Source: JAVBTR01 sp031556065
GTDB lineage: Bacteria > Bacillota > Clostridia > Christensenellales > Aristaeellaceae
Direction of reading: 5' to 3'
DNA: 64,000 nucleotides
Assembly (NCBI GenBank): GCA_031556065.1
Contig: JAVBTR010000052.1
Span: forward strand, 32,941-96,940
The position numbers and the translations under genes were made by a program. Below, piece after piece: positions 33,429 through 41,817 of this stretch (position 1 is its first letter; the number at the start of each line of letters is the position of its first letter). The notes beneath the pieces were generated by a model. That model was not told the origin of the DNA. It saw nothing but the letters and a program-made list of their open reading frames with translations, and made no database searches.

Positions 33429-34454
33429 ATGTATTACTTCAATTGCGATTATTTGGAAGGTGCGCATCCCGCCATTATGGAAAAACTCAATGCCACCAAT
33501 TTTGAACAAAGCGTGGGCTATGGGGAAGACAGTCACTGTGAAAACGCCGCCAAGCTCATTTTGGAAGCCTGCGGCAACGCAAATGCGCACGTGCATTTTT
33601 TAGTAGGCGGTACCCAAGCCAACACCACGGTCATCGCCTCTGTGCTTAAGCCCTACGAAGGGGTTCTTTCCGCCAACAGCGGGCATATCAATGTTCACGA
33701 AACCGGGGCCATCGAATCCTCCGGCCACAAGGTGCTGGCTCTTTGCGGGCACTATGGCAAGATTTCCGCAGCCCAGGTGAAAGAAGCCGTTGCCCTCCAG
33801 GGGGATGACGAGCACATGGTCAAGCCGGGCATGGTCTACATTTCCCATCCCACCGAGTATGGCACCCTGTACACGAAAAGTGAACTAACCGCCCTTTATG
33901 AAGCCTGCCAGATCCTTTCCCTGCCCCTGTTTATCGATGGCGCGCGGATGGGCTATGGCCTTATGGCCAACGATACCGATGTCACGTTAAAAGACATCTA
34001 TGCTCTTTCGGACATTTTCACCATTGGCGGCACCAAGGTGGGGGCTCTGTTCGGGGAAGCCATCGTCATTAAAAGCCCCGTTCACAACAAAAATTTCCGC
34101 TACATGATCAAGCAGCGAGGGGGCATGCTGGCCAAGGGCCGTTTGCTGGGCATCCAGTTCGAAACCCTGTTCACCGGTGGTTTATATGAACGTATTGCCA
34201 AGCACGCCATCGATCTGGCCAATGAAATCAGCGCCGCTTTAAAAGAAAAGCAGATTCCCCTGCTGATGGATTCTCCTACCAACCAGCTTTTCCCCATTTT
34301 TGAGGATAGCACATTAACCGCCCTGGAAAAGCATTTCAGCTTCGCCCTATGGGAAAAGACAGATGACACGCACTCCGCTATCCGCATCTGCACCAGCTGG
34401 GCCACGGAGGAAAAGGCCGTTCAGAGTTTGGTTGCGGCAATTAAGGCAATGTAA
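33429..34454 (+). CDS. Low-specificity L-threonine aldolase
   Basis: 341 aa PLP enzyme that splits threonine to glycine and acetaldehyde. The fold-type I pattern is clear: FLVGGTQANTTVIAS near residue 55, FIDGARMGYGL with the cofactor Asp, and the PLP lysine in TIGGTKVGALFGEA. The long upstream frame is not used; AAAGGAG precedes the ATG at 33429. A strong bidirectional terminator follows. Confidence 0.92.
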   Translation: MYYFNCDYLEGAHPAIMEKLNATNFEQSVGYGEDSHCENAAKLILEACGNANAHVHFLVGGTQANTTVIASVLKPYEGVLSANSGHINVHETGAIESSGHKVLALCGHYGKISAAQVKEAVALQGDDEHMVKPGMVYISHPTEYGTLYTKSELTALYEACQILSLPLFIDGARMGYGLMANDTDVTLKDIYALSDIFTIGGTKVGALFGEAIVIKSPVHNKNFRYMIKQRGGMLAKGRLLGIQFETLFTGGLYERIAKHAIDLANEISAALKEKQIPLLMDSPTNQLFPIFEDSTLTALEKHFSFALWEKTDDTHSAIRICTSWATEEKAVQSLVAAIKAM

Positions 34455-34473
34455 TTTTGCCCCTTCCTATATA

Positions 34474-34518
34474 AAAACGCCTAAGGCAAGCGGTTGAACC
34501 GCTTGCCTTAGGCGTTTT
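34474..34518. terminator. Bidirectional terminator
   Basis: A 22-bp perfect stem (34474-34495 against 34497-34518) begins AAAACGCCTAAGG and ends CCTTAGGCGTTTT. It lies between the convergent aldolase and QueD-like genes. Confidence 0.9.
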
Positions 34519-34541
34519 AGAAGGATCAAGATTTGTTTTGA

Positions 34542-35105
34542 TTACTTTTTGTAACCGCACTTAGGACATACGCCATTTTCGTTCAGTGCGATGCCGCACA
34601 GCGGGCAGCGGTCAATGACATTATTCGTTTCGTATTCCTCGGAGGCTGCGTTCACGCCGCTGGTGAAGGTGAGTTTGGCAATGTTTAGCTTATCCTTGAG
34701 AAGGTCGTAGACGATCTTGATCATGCCCTCCACTGTCATGGTTTCCTTTGTTACCACCATCCGGCACTCCGGATAGGCAGTTGCAAGCTCGGTCTTGAAA
34801 GCAGGGCCTTTCATCTTGTTGGTAGGTGCTCCGTCCCGGATACCCTGGGCTTCGTAAACGCCCAGAATGGCGGGCAGTATGGGATCGTCCTCCCGCAGGA
34901 TCAGTGCGTGATCGAAATTTTTCAGGACGTCCCATGCGGTTTTCTGGATTTCATTGCAGGGGAAAACCATATTAACGCCAGCATTAACAGAATCTTCAAC
35001 CTCAATGGTTAAAATTCCCGTATGTCCGTGCAAGTACTGTGCTTCGCCCTTAAATCCGTAGAATCTGTGTGCGTATTGCAGGTCCAGTTTTGTGATGCTT
35101 CTCAT
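34542..35105 (-). CDS. 6-pyruvoyl-tetrahydropterin synthase/QueD-like protein with C-terminal zinc ribbon
   Basis: 187 aa. The zinc ligands of the T-fold are present (His13, and His26 and His28 in YLHGH). The canonical Cys four residues before HGH is absent: Ala22 is there, with Glu21 beside it. The last 30 residues form a CPLCG...CPKCG zinc ribbon that ordinary QueD lacks. This suggests a variant such as the PTPS-III type that uses Glu, or a different pterin reaction. No other queuosine gene is adjacent. GAGAATC-like weak site precedes the ATG. Confidence 0.82.
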   Translation of the reverse strand: MRSITKLDLQYAHRFYGFKGEAQYLHGHTGILTIEVEDSVNAGVNMVFPCNEIQKTAWDVLKNFDHALILREDDPILPAILGVYEAQGIRDGAPTNKMKGPAFKTELATAYPECRMVVTKETMTVEGMIKIVYDLLKDKLNIAKLTFTSGVNAASEEYETNNVIDRCPLCGIALNENGVCPKCGYKK

Positions 35106-35191
35106 GGTGATTCTCCTTTTAATATTATTTACGGGTTCTTTTGCTCCCGTATGCGCACTTGTTTGTTGGGGCCCCCACTGCCATGTGTAGC

Positions 35192-35572
35192 TTATTCCCT
35201 ACATTCAGGGCAAATGCCTTTGAACATGATATCGTGGCCACTAAATTCGAACCCGTGGGAATCTCTGACCGCTTTGTCTAAATCCTTTATATACGCCATA
35301 TCCACATCGAAGACCCGGGCACACTTTAAGCATCTTGCATGATAGTGGCCGTGGCATTGATGATCGAAGCGGTCTGCCCCCCCCGGAACTTCCAATTTGT
35401 GTATCTCTCCCATTTCCGCCAGTTGATTCAAGTTCCGGTACACCGTTGCCCTGCTGATATTGGGATGTTCCGTAACGATAGCAGCATAAACTTCCTCTGC
35501 CGTAACGTGACACTTCAACTCCTGCACCGCTTGAAGAACCAAAGAACGTTGAATCGTGTTGCGCTTTATCAT
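35192..35572 (-). CDS. Fur-family metalloregulator, PerR-like
   Basis: About 126 aa. The winged helix has ISRATVYRNLNQLAEMGEI. The sensor half has the HQCHGHYHARCLKC metal cluster and a C-terminal CPECRE, giving two CxxC motifs that bind structural zinc. The mix of His and Asp (RFDHQCHGHYH, VFDVD) fits PerR or Fur; the two cannot be told apart by eye. The start at 35572 skips 11 spurious codons. It neighbours feo iron genes and, further off, reverse rubrerythrin, both plausible targets. Confidence 0.9.
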   Translation of the reverse strand: MIKRNTIQRSLVLQAVQELKCHVTAEEVYAAIVTEHPNISRATVYRNLNQLAEMGEIHKLEVPGGADRFDHQCHGHYHARCLKCARVFDVDMAYIKDLDKAVRDSHGFEFSGHDIMFKGICPECRE

Positions 35573-35593
35573 AATTACGATGCCCCTATCGAT

Positions 35594-35639
35594 AATTAAT
35601 CTCAATTAGGATTATATCTTAATCAAAACAAATTGTCAA
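35594..35639 (-). promoter_or_regulatory. Fur-family gene promoter with AT-rich dyads
   Basis: Minus strand: TTGACA (35634-35639), 17 bp, TATAAT (35611-35616). Around the start site are TAATTGAGATTA-like and GATTAAGATATAATC imperfect dyads, suited to autoregulation by a Fur-type protein. Confidence 0.7.
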
Positions 35640-35794
35640 TAGACAGCCCCATAGAATTGCAATCAAATTAATTTTTTAATGGCATGTTCAGTTTGCCTGA
35701 TTGAGATGATAGCGCAATTTAACCGCTCGCAATATAAAAAGGAGGACTATCCAGCCAAATCTGATCGTATTTGCTGCGCCTCCTTTTAGATAAT

Positions 35795-35821
35795 GGGGAT
35801 ACGGAGCATTCCCGTATCCCC
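35795..35821 (-). terminator. Hairpin after the feo operon
   Basis: GGGGATACGG (35795-35804) pairs with CCGTATCCCC (35812-35821) just after the small Cys-rich gene. A second AAAAGGAGG/CCTCCTTTT pair flanks a 33-nt loop further down (about 35739-35788). Confidence 0.7.
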
Positions 35822-35829
35822 TGAAAAGA

Positions 35830-35973
35830 TTATTGATTACATCCTCCATGGCAATTAGCACAGTTGGCGCAGCTGCTGCAAGCTGATTTGCCTTTGCGCT
35901 TATCAGAAACCATTTTCCATATTACAGTTGCAACTAAAAGTGCCACAACGCCGCCTACGATCCACGTTGCCAT
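35830..35973 (-). CDS. FeoB-associated Cys-rich membrane protein
   Basis: 47 aa. One N-terminal membrane helix (about residues 3-20: TWIVGGVVALLVATVIW) is followed by a basic stretch (DKRKGK) and a cysteine cluster (CSSCANCANCHGGC). Small proteins of this design regularly follow feoB in Clostridia. They are thought to assist FeoB, but the mechanism is not known. The ATG overlaps the feoB stop (TAATG), which shows translational coupling. Confidence 0.88.
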   Translation of the reverse strand: MATWIVGGVVALLVATVIWKMVSDKRKGKSACSSCANCANCHGGCNQ

Positions 35974-38273
35974 TACGCATTCACACTCACTTTCTTAGTC
36001 AAATGGGACTCATCATACCGGTTTTTCCTAAAAAGCATATACACAAGGCTCAGCAAGATCACCATCGCAATCCCGGTGGCAAAGGTAAAGCCCGCGCCTG
36101 CGAATAACAAGCCCAATTGGTATACGATCAACGCGACCGCATAAGCGAAGAAGCACTGGTAGCCGATAGCGAACGTCGTCCATTTCCAGTTGTTCATTTC
36201 CCGTTTGATCGCGCCCATAGCTGCAAAGCAGGGAGCACACAGAAGGTTAAACAAGAGGAATGAGAATGCTGCCAAAGCGCCATGACCGTTGCTGGATTCA
36301 TTAAACGCCGTCGCGATAGGAGAAAGGCCCGCCTCGATATCATCATCATCGCCTTCATCCAATAACGCCATGGCTGCATCCTCGCCATCCTCACCTACTA
36401 CGCCATAAAGAACACCAAACACCCCAACCACTTCTTCTTTAGCCACCAAGCCCATCACCGTAGCCACGGTGGATTGCCAATTGCCAAAGCCCAAAGGATC
36501 AAACACCGGGGCGACCATACTGCCCGTTTGCCCTAAGAGGCTTTCATCCATGTCGTCTACTGCTGCGATGCCTGCATTTTGCCCGTTCTGCGAATCGGCA
36601 GCCACAAAGCCATAGCTGGAGGTAGCCCAAATCAAGATGCTGGCCACCAGCACCACCGTACCAGCCCGTTTAATAAAGCTAAATCCACGTTCCCACATGC
36701 TATGCAGAACATTCTTCCAAGAAGGGGTATGGTAGGAGGGCAGCTCCATCACAAAAGGAGCAGGATCGCCCGCGAAGGCCTTTGTCTTTTTAAGTATAAT
36801 GCCAGAAACGATGATAGCCGCTATGCCGATAAAGTAGGCTACCGTAGCTACCCAGCCCGCGTTATGGAACAGGGCCCCAGCCACCAGGCCGATAATAGGC
36901 ATCTTCGCCCCGCAGGGAATGAAGGTGGTGGTCATAATGGTCATTTTGCGATCTCTGTCGTTTTCGATGGTGCGGCTGGCCATAATACCAGGCACCCCGC
37001 AGCCGGAGGAGATCAGCATAGGGATAAAGCTCTTGCCAGAAAGGCCAAATTTGCGGAAAATTCTATCCATAATGAACGCCACGCGGGACATATAACCCAC
37101 GTCCTCCAATATGGCCAGAAAAAAGAACAATACCAGCATCTGAGGTACAAAGCCGATCACCGCACCTACACCGCCGATAACCCCATCGCCTATAAGTCCC
37201 ACCAGCCACCCAGCGCAGCCAATGCTTTCAAGCCATGCCATCACAGGTGCCTGAATCCATTCACCCACAAAGGTGTCGTTGGTGAAATCCGTTACAAGGG
37301 TACCGACGGTAGTAACTGAAACATAGTACACCAAGAACATAAGGGCCGCAAAAATAGGCAGTGCCAGCCAACGGTCGGTAACGATCCTGTCGATCTTATC
37401 GGAAGCGGTCAGCGCCCCCTTGGGTCTGCCCTTACGCACGCAGGTGGAAACCAGCTTGCTAATATAGGCGTAGCGCTGGTTGGTGATAATGGATTCCGAG
37501 TCGTCGTCCATTTCGTTTTCGCAAGCCTTAATGGTTTCTTCAATGGCAACCTTGATATTCTTAGGCAAATCCAAGGATTCCTGCACCTTTTCATCCCGTT
37601 CGAAAAGCTTAATGGCATACCAGCGGAAAAGGTTCTTTTCTACAATAGCTCCTTCATGGACACTGCCATCAGCGTGATGGTGGTGAACGCTTTCCCCATC
37701 CCAATGGGTGATCAAATCTTCAATATGGGCCAGTGCGTGCTCCACGCTGCCTGCAAACACATGTGGCGGTTCCCTATGGGGGCCTTTTTGTGCCAAGGCG
37801 GCTGCCTTCCTTGCCGCCTCTACGGAGCCTTCGCCTTTAAGAGCCGAGGTTTCCACTACTTCACAGCCCATGGCTTCCCCAAGCTTTGATAGATTAATTA
37901 CATCGCCGCTTTTCCTTGTGACGTCGATCATGTTCAGTGCCATCACCATAGGAATGCCCAATTCCAAAAGCTGGGTGGAAAGATACAGGTTGCGCTCGAT
38001 ATTCGTCGCGTCTACGATGTTTAAAATCGCATCAGGCTTTTCGTTTACCAAATATCCCCGGGCGACCACTTCTTCTAAAGTGTAAGGAGATAAGCTATAA
38101 ATGCCCGGCAAGTCGTGGATCACCACACCGGGCATGTCTTTGAGCTTGCCTTCCTTTTTTTCCACCGTGACCCCGGGCCAGTTGCCTACATACTGGTTTG
38201 ATCCCGTCAAGTCGTTAAACATGGTGGTTTTCCCACAGTTTGGGTTGCCTGCCAGCGCGATTTTAATTGCCAT
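35973..38273 (-). CDS. feoB: Ferrous iron transport protein B
   Basis: 766 aa inner-membrane Fe(II) transporter. The N-terminal G domain has GNPNCGKT (residues 9-16), the DLPG switch and NMID. A helical segment to about residue 270 follows. The membrane half has the two Gate motifs, including SGCGVPGIMASR and PCGAKMPI, each with Cys. GGAGG precedes the ATG at 38273. It lies 57 bp after the second FeoA gene and is part of feoA-feoA-feoB-small Cys protein. A His-rich loop (VHHHHADGS) in the soluble part could bind metal. Confidence 0.97.
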   Translation of the reverse strand: MAIKIALAGNPNCGKTTMFNDLTGSNQYVGNWPGVTVEKKEGKLKDMPGVVIHDLPGIYSLSPYTLEEVVARGYLVNEKPDAILNIVDATNIERNLYLSTQLLELGIPMVMALNMIDVTRKSGDVINLSKLGEAMGCEVVETSALKGEGSVEAARKAAALAQKGPHREPPHVFAGSVEHALAHIEDLITHWDGESVHHHHADGSVHEGAIVEKNLFRWYAIKLFERDEKVQESLDLPKNIKVAIEETIKACENEMDDDSESIITNQRYAYISKLVSTCVRKGRPKGALTASDKIDRIVTDRWLALPIFAALMFLVYYVSVTTVGTLVTDFTNDTFVGEWIQAPVMAWLESIGCAGWLVGLIGDGVIGGVGAVIGFVPQMLVLFFFLAILEDVGYMSRVAFIMDRIFRKFGLSGKSFIPMLISSGCGVPGIMASRTIENDRDRKMTIMTTTFIPCGAKMPIIGLVAGALFHNAGWVATVAYFIGIAAIIVSGIILKKTKAFAGDPAPFVMELPSYHTPSWKNVLHSMWERGFSFIKRAGTVVLVASILIWATSSYGFVAADSQNGQNAGIAAVDDMDESLLGQTGSMVAPVFDPLGFGNWQSTVATVMGLVAKEEVVGVFGVLYGVVGEDGEDAAMALLDEGDDDDIEAGLSPIATAFNESSNGHGALAAFSFLLFNLLCAPCFAAMGAIKREMNNWKWTTFAIGYQCFFAYAVALIVYQLGLLFAGAGFTFATGIAMVILLSLVYMLFRKNRYDESHLTKKVSVNA

Positions 38274-38330
38274 GAAAATATCCTCCATTCGAGTTTGAGT
38301 AGACTAACCATTGTGCAAAAGAAAAGAGGT

Positions 38331-38552
38331 TTATTTCACCTCGATGAGCTCCGCATCCCCTTTGCGGATTGATAACTCGTACCCACGCACCGTCAATTCC
38401 ATGGGATCTCCCAGCGGCGCTACCTTGCGTACATAAACCTCTGTACCCTTTGTCAGCCCCATATCCATAATTCGGCGTTTCAGCGCCCCTTCCCCATGGA
38501 GCCTTTCAATAACAGCAGCTTCACCGATCCGAACATCCTTTAAGGTTTTCAT
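38331..38552 (-). CDS. feoA: FeoA-domain protein (second copy)
   Basis: 73 aa SH3-like domain. VIERLHGEGALKRRIMDMGLTKGTEVYVRKVAPLGDP is the standard FeoA pattern, with GYELSIRKGDAELI at the end. It is thought to bind and tune FeoB. The gene sits between another feoA and feoB, with AGGAGG before the ATG. Confidence 0.93.
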   Translation of the reverse strand: MKTLKDVRIGEAAVIERLHGEGALKRRIMDMGLTKGTEVYVRKVAPLGDPMELTVRGYELSIRKGDAELIEVK

Positions 38553-38575
38553 CCTTCCATCCTCCTGGCATAATA

Positions 38576-38788
38576 TTAAATTATTACGCGCATGGCCATG
38601 GTTTTATCCAGCGCGATCCGGCTATCCTTCACCGATAGGATCAGGTTCCCGCCCAATTGGCTCACCACCCGAACCTCTTCGCCTATCACAAAACCCAATT
38701 CCGCCAAGTGCTGGCGTACCTCGTCCCGGCCTGTGATCTTTTTGATGGTGTTTTTTTCACCCACGGTTGCCATGGCTAAAGGCATCAT
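38576..38788 (-). CDS. feoA: FeoA-domain protein (first copy)
   Basis: 70 aa SH3-like domain, with RDEVRQHLAELGFVIGEEVRVVSQLGGNLILSVKDSRIALDK. It differs clearly from the second FeoA, so this is an old duplication with a possible division of roles. The start at 38788 follows GAGGAG; the frame opens slightly earlier. It is the first gene after the operator and promoter of the iron operon. Confidence 0.92.
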   Translation of the reverse strand: MMPLAMATVGEKNTIKKITGRDEVRQHLAELGFVIGEEVRVVSQLGGNLILSVKDSRIALDKTMAMRVII

Positions 38789-38819
38789 GAAACATCTCCT
38801 CACAACCAAATTATCATCA

Positions 38820-38872
38820 GTTAGCCTCCGCTAACCATAGTGCAGTTTAACACCTCTAACTACTCTTGTCAA
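38820..38872 (-). promoter_or_regulatory. feo operon promoter and DtxR/IdeR-like dyad
   Basis: Minus strand: TTGACA (38867-38872), 17 bp, TAAACT (38844-38849). A perfect dyad GTTAGC-CTCC-GCTAAC (38820-38835) lies just after the expected start site. The half-site GGTTAGC recalls the DtxR/IdeR consensus rather than a Fur box. Confidence 0.7.
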
Positions 38873-38995
38873 CCCCTGTAGGTCAATTTATTTAGCGCTT
38901 TTTGCCTCAATATAGCATAGGGGTACACCATTGCTGCCCAAGGTATACGCCATTGGCTGCCGTGCAGTGGAATCCAAGTAGCTTAAATCTCCCTC

Positions 38996-40021
38996 TCACG
39001 GCCTGTACAAATCGTCCCGGAGCCTATACAGCGTGGCACCACGTTTTTTCATGTTGAACACTTCTACATACCATTCGCCGGTTTGTACGGCATCGAACTG
39101 CATATAACCCCAGCGGACGCCATCGATGCGTTTGCCCTTCATGTTGCTGTCTGTCCAGTGAAGGGTATCGGTGGCTTCGTCGTAATCGGCAATAAAGAAC
39201 AGGGAATGGGGACCGTTGCCGCCGCCATAGTAGCCTACCATCTGAAAAAAATCGCCCTTTTTGACCATGTGCATCATTTCCCGGGCTCTTTCGGCGTTTT
39301 GCTCCTTGGTAAGATCGTTATCGTATTTAAACTGGTAGACAATTTCAAAGGGTGTCCCCTCTTCGGCTGTTTCCGGCCGCCACTCTATGCCGTAATCGTA
39401 GGGCGCGCAGGCTGCCTTGGAATTGTTTTTGGGCATGTGCAGAGCCAGGTCCGGGTATGCCAGCATACGGTACTCACTTTTGTAGGTGTCGAATAAGCGC
39501 ATGACAAAATTTTTGCAAACGCCAATGTCCGTATCCGATTCGGCGGGGGCAAACTTATACTTGGATTGGGTGGAATTGAGCTTTGCCAGAGCAATCATAC
39601 GGTTGATCAAATCCTGCTTGGGAGACAGCACCTGGGTTTGTGCCACCCGTTCCCAGACAGAACCATTTTTCTGCTGAAAGCTTCCCGTAACGGTTAAAAG
39701 GGAAGGATAGACCATGTTCCCCAGTTCAAAGGTGTATTCAAGGGTATCCCCATGAACCAGGCAGGACAGAGTTTGTTCCTGGCCCTGGTCATCCACCCAG
39801 GTAAGGACGGCCTCCAGGCTGTCCACATTAACACCATGGGCCTTGACAATAAGGTTGCCGCCTTTTTCATAGGTGCCATCGGCCTTGGGGTTATCGATAA
39901 TTACCTGGGGTTCGATAGCCAGGTCCGACAAATAAATCTCTTCTTCCTCCTCCGCCAGGGCGAAAGGTATAAGCATAAGAAGCAGGATGCTCATAAAAAT
40001 AACAAGCCATTTTAAACGCAT
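38996..40021 (-). CDS. Exported protein, putative NlpC/P60- or CHAP-like cysteine hydrolase
   Basis: 341 aa. A signal peptide (MRLKWLVIF..., hydrophobic to about residue 20, ALA cleavage before EEEEE) is followed by a beta-rich Ig-like region (40-130). A C-terminal domain has DIGVCKNFV (Cys169), GNGPHSLFF (His272) and HWTDSNMKG (Asp291). This Cys-His-polar order matches papain-like amidases acting on cell wall, but I cannot assign the family surely. The start at 40021 follows GAGGTG. The lone gene precedes the spoIIGA cluster and is on the other strand. Confidence 0.75.
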   Translation of the reverse strand: MRLKWLVIFMSILLLMLIPFALAEEEEEIYLSDLAIEPQVIIDNPKADGTYEKGGNLIVKAHGVNVDSLEAVLTWVDDQGQEQTLSCLVHGDTLEYTFELGNMVYPSLLTVTGSFQQKNGSVWERVAQTQVLSPKQDLINRMIALAKLNSTQSKYKFAPAESDTDIGVCKNFVMRLFDTYKSEYRMLAYPDLALHMPKNNSKAACAPYDYGIEWRPETAEEGTPFEIVYQFKYDNDLTKEQNAERAREMMHMVKKGDFFQMVGYYGGGNGPHSLFFIADYDEATDTLHWTDSNMKGKRIDGVRWGYMQFDAVQTGEWYVEVFNMKKRGATLYRLRDDLYRP

Positions 40022-40238
40022 ATCAAACACCTCATAACCATAACGAGCAAATGCCCCCATTTGTTTCAGTTTATATTCTATCACATTTGCACCAAGAAAA
40101 GAAGCGCATGCCTGAAAGCCACAGCCTGGCCTTTTCCGGCAGCCTTCCTTTTTTCGGCTTTTTTTGCAACCCTGTTCTACATATCAATCGATGGCATAAA
40201 CCTATACTGATAACAGCCTTTGGCGGGGGTGAAGCGGG

Positions 40239-41018
40239 ATGCGTATAGCGGGGGAAATGTTTTTAGTGGTCAATACTGCGTTAACCGCGTTTTCCCTTTA
40301 CTTGTCCGCCCGGATGCTGCGCAAAAAGGTTAGACCGCGGCTATTGCTGGCTTCCCTTTTATCCAGTGTGTATGCCCTTTGGGCCTTAGTGAGCGGTGAT
40401 CCGATCCTCTTGTCGGTGCCTGCCTGCGTGCTATGCGCGTTCTTTTCCACACTGCTGGCCTTCTCAAAGGAAAATGCTTACGACCGTTTTCGCCTGTGCG
40501 CTTACGCACTGGGCAGCGGATTGCTGTTATCCGGCCTCAGCGGCTTTTTTTACAGCCATGGGATGAACGCGGCCCTGGCAGTCTGCTCGGCGGCTATGCT
40601 GGTGATGCTTGGCAGCATACTGCTTCGGGCTCCATCGCCGTCCCGTTACCATTGCACCCATGTGGAGATTGGCTTTGGCGGCCATTTAATGCGGGTCAGC
40701 GCCATATTGGATTCAGGCAATCTTTTAACAGACCCCATTACCAATCTGCCGGTGATCGTCGTTTCCCGGCATGCCCTTTTCCCCCTTATGCCCTTCACCG
40801 CCTTTGATTCTTACGATCAACTGCCCTTTGGTTTTCGCTATATCAGCGTACGCACCACCGCCGGCCGGAGCCTGATGCCGCTTTTTTCCCCGGATAGCCT
40901 GCGGGTAGAAATCGAGGGCCAATGGCAGGAGGTTCGAGGGGTAGTGGCCATTGCGCCCAGCGATTACCGTGGAATACATGCCCTGGTTCCCGTTGCACTT
41001 TTTGAAGGAGGCCTTTAG
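40239..41018 (+). CDS. spoIIGA: Sporulation sigma-E factor processing peptidase SpoIIGA
   Basis: 259 aa. The N-terminal half has about five membrane helices. The C-terminal aspartyl-protease domain has ILDSGN (DSG), where the Asp is catalytic. It cleaves pro-sigma-E in the mother cell once sigma-F becomes active. Directly followed by sigE (2-bp gap), the standard order. The start is ATG 40239 with GGGGGTG upstream; ATG 40257 is possible. The length is slightly below the 300 of Bacillus. Confidence 0.9.
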   Translation: MRIAGEMFLVVNTALTAFSLYLSARMLRKKVRPRLLLASLLSSVYALWALVSGDPILLSVPACVLCAFFSTLLAFSKENAYDRFRLCAYALGSGLLLSGLSGFFYSHGMNAALAVCSAAMLVMLGSILLRAPSPSRYHCTHVEIGFGGHLMRVSAILDSGNLLTDPITNLPVIVVSRHALFPLMPFTAFDSYDQLPFGFRYISVRTTAGRSLMPLFSPDSLRVEIEGQWQEVRGVVAIAPSDYRGIHALVPVALFEGGL

Positions 41019-41020
41019 CC

Positions 41021-41746
41021 ATGCAAGCGATGTACAATCTATACCACATAGCCAGAAGCAAATTTTTAGCCATTATATCGGAGCTGAGCCCCCAGGAGAT
41101 ACATTATATCGGCGGCGCGGACCCTTTGCCTGTGCCCTTGACAAGGGAAGAGGAGCAGGAGCTGTGCGCACAGCTTAAAGAGGATGATGGCCGTATCCGC
41201 TCTATTTTAATCGAGCGGAATCTTCGGCTGGTGGTGTTCATCGCGCGGAAGTTCGAAAACACAGGGCTGCCGCTGGAAGACATTATCTCCATTGGCACCA
41301 TTGGGCTTATTAAGGCCGTGAACACCTTTGACCCGGAAAAGAAGATCAAGCTGGCCACCTATGCCAGCCGCTGCATTGAAAATGAGGTGCTGATGTTCCT
41401 GCGGCGGCAGTCCCGGCTTAAGATGGAGGTTTCTTTGGATGAGCCTTTAAAAACCGACTGGGACGGGAACGAACTGCTTTTGTCGGACGTACTGGGCACC
41501 GAAGGGGACATGGTATACCGCTCTATCGAGGAGAATGTAGAGAAGCAATTATTAGGTTATGCATTGACCCATTTAAACAAGCGTGAGCAGCAAATTATGG
41601 AGCTGCGCTTTGGTTTAGCAGGCGGTGATGAAAAGACACAAAAAGAGGTTGCAGATATACTGGGTATATCACAAAGCTACATATCACGCCTCGAAAAACG
41701 GATTTTGTCCCGGCTTCAAGTCGAATTAACGCGTATTTCCGGTTAG
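41021..41746 (+). CDS. sigE: RNA polymerase sporulation sigma factor E (pro-form)
   Basis: 241 aa. A pro-sequence of about 26 residues ends before IHYIGGADPLP, the match to the Bacillus cleavage region YIGG. Region 2 is RNLRLVVFIARKFENTGLPLEDIISIGTIGLIKAVNTF and region 4 is YISRLEKRIL. It acts in the mother cell after cleavage by SpoIIGA. AGGAGGCC lies before the ATG inside the spoIIGA stop region. Confidence 0.96.
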   Translation: MQAMYNLYHIARSKFLAIISELSPQEIHYIGGADPLPVPLTREEEQELCAQLKEDDGRIRSILIERNLRLVVFIARKFENTGLPLEDIISIGTIGLIKAVNTFDPEKKIKLATYASRCIENEVLMFLRRQSRLKMEVSLDEPLKTDWDGNELLLSDVLGTEGDMVYRSIEENVEKQLLGYALTHLNKREQQIMELRFGLAGGDEKTQKEVADILGISQSYISRLEKRILSRLQVELTRISG

Positions 41747-41757
41747 TTTGACACCTT

Positions 41758-41787
41758 GTATATCCCTCACGATTCCAAGCCATACTC
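41758..41787 (+). promoter_or_regulatory. Sigma-F/G-type promoter of sigG
   Basis: GTATA (41758-41762), 18 bp, CATACTC (41781-41787). It matches the sigma-F/G consensus (GYATA, N18, CATACTA). It lies 30 bp before the sigG start, as in Bacillus, where sigG is autoactivated. Confidence 0.65.
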
Positions 41788-41817
41788 TTGGCATACGGAA
41801 TTGCGGAGGGATGAACA

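Noticed and set aside
40085..40238. Possible Spo0A box and promoter before spoIIGA
   Set aside because: TTGCAA and TATACT are present but 33 bp apart, and no good TTGTCGAA site was found.
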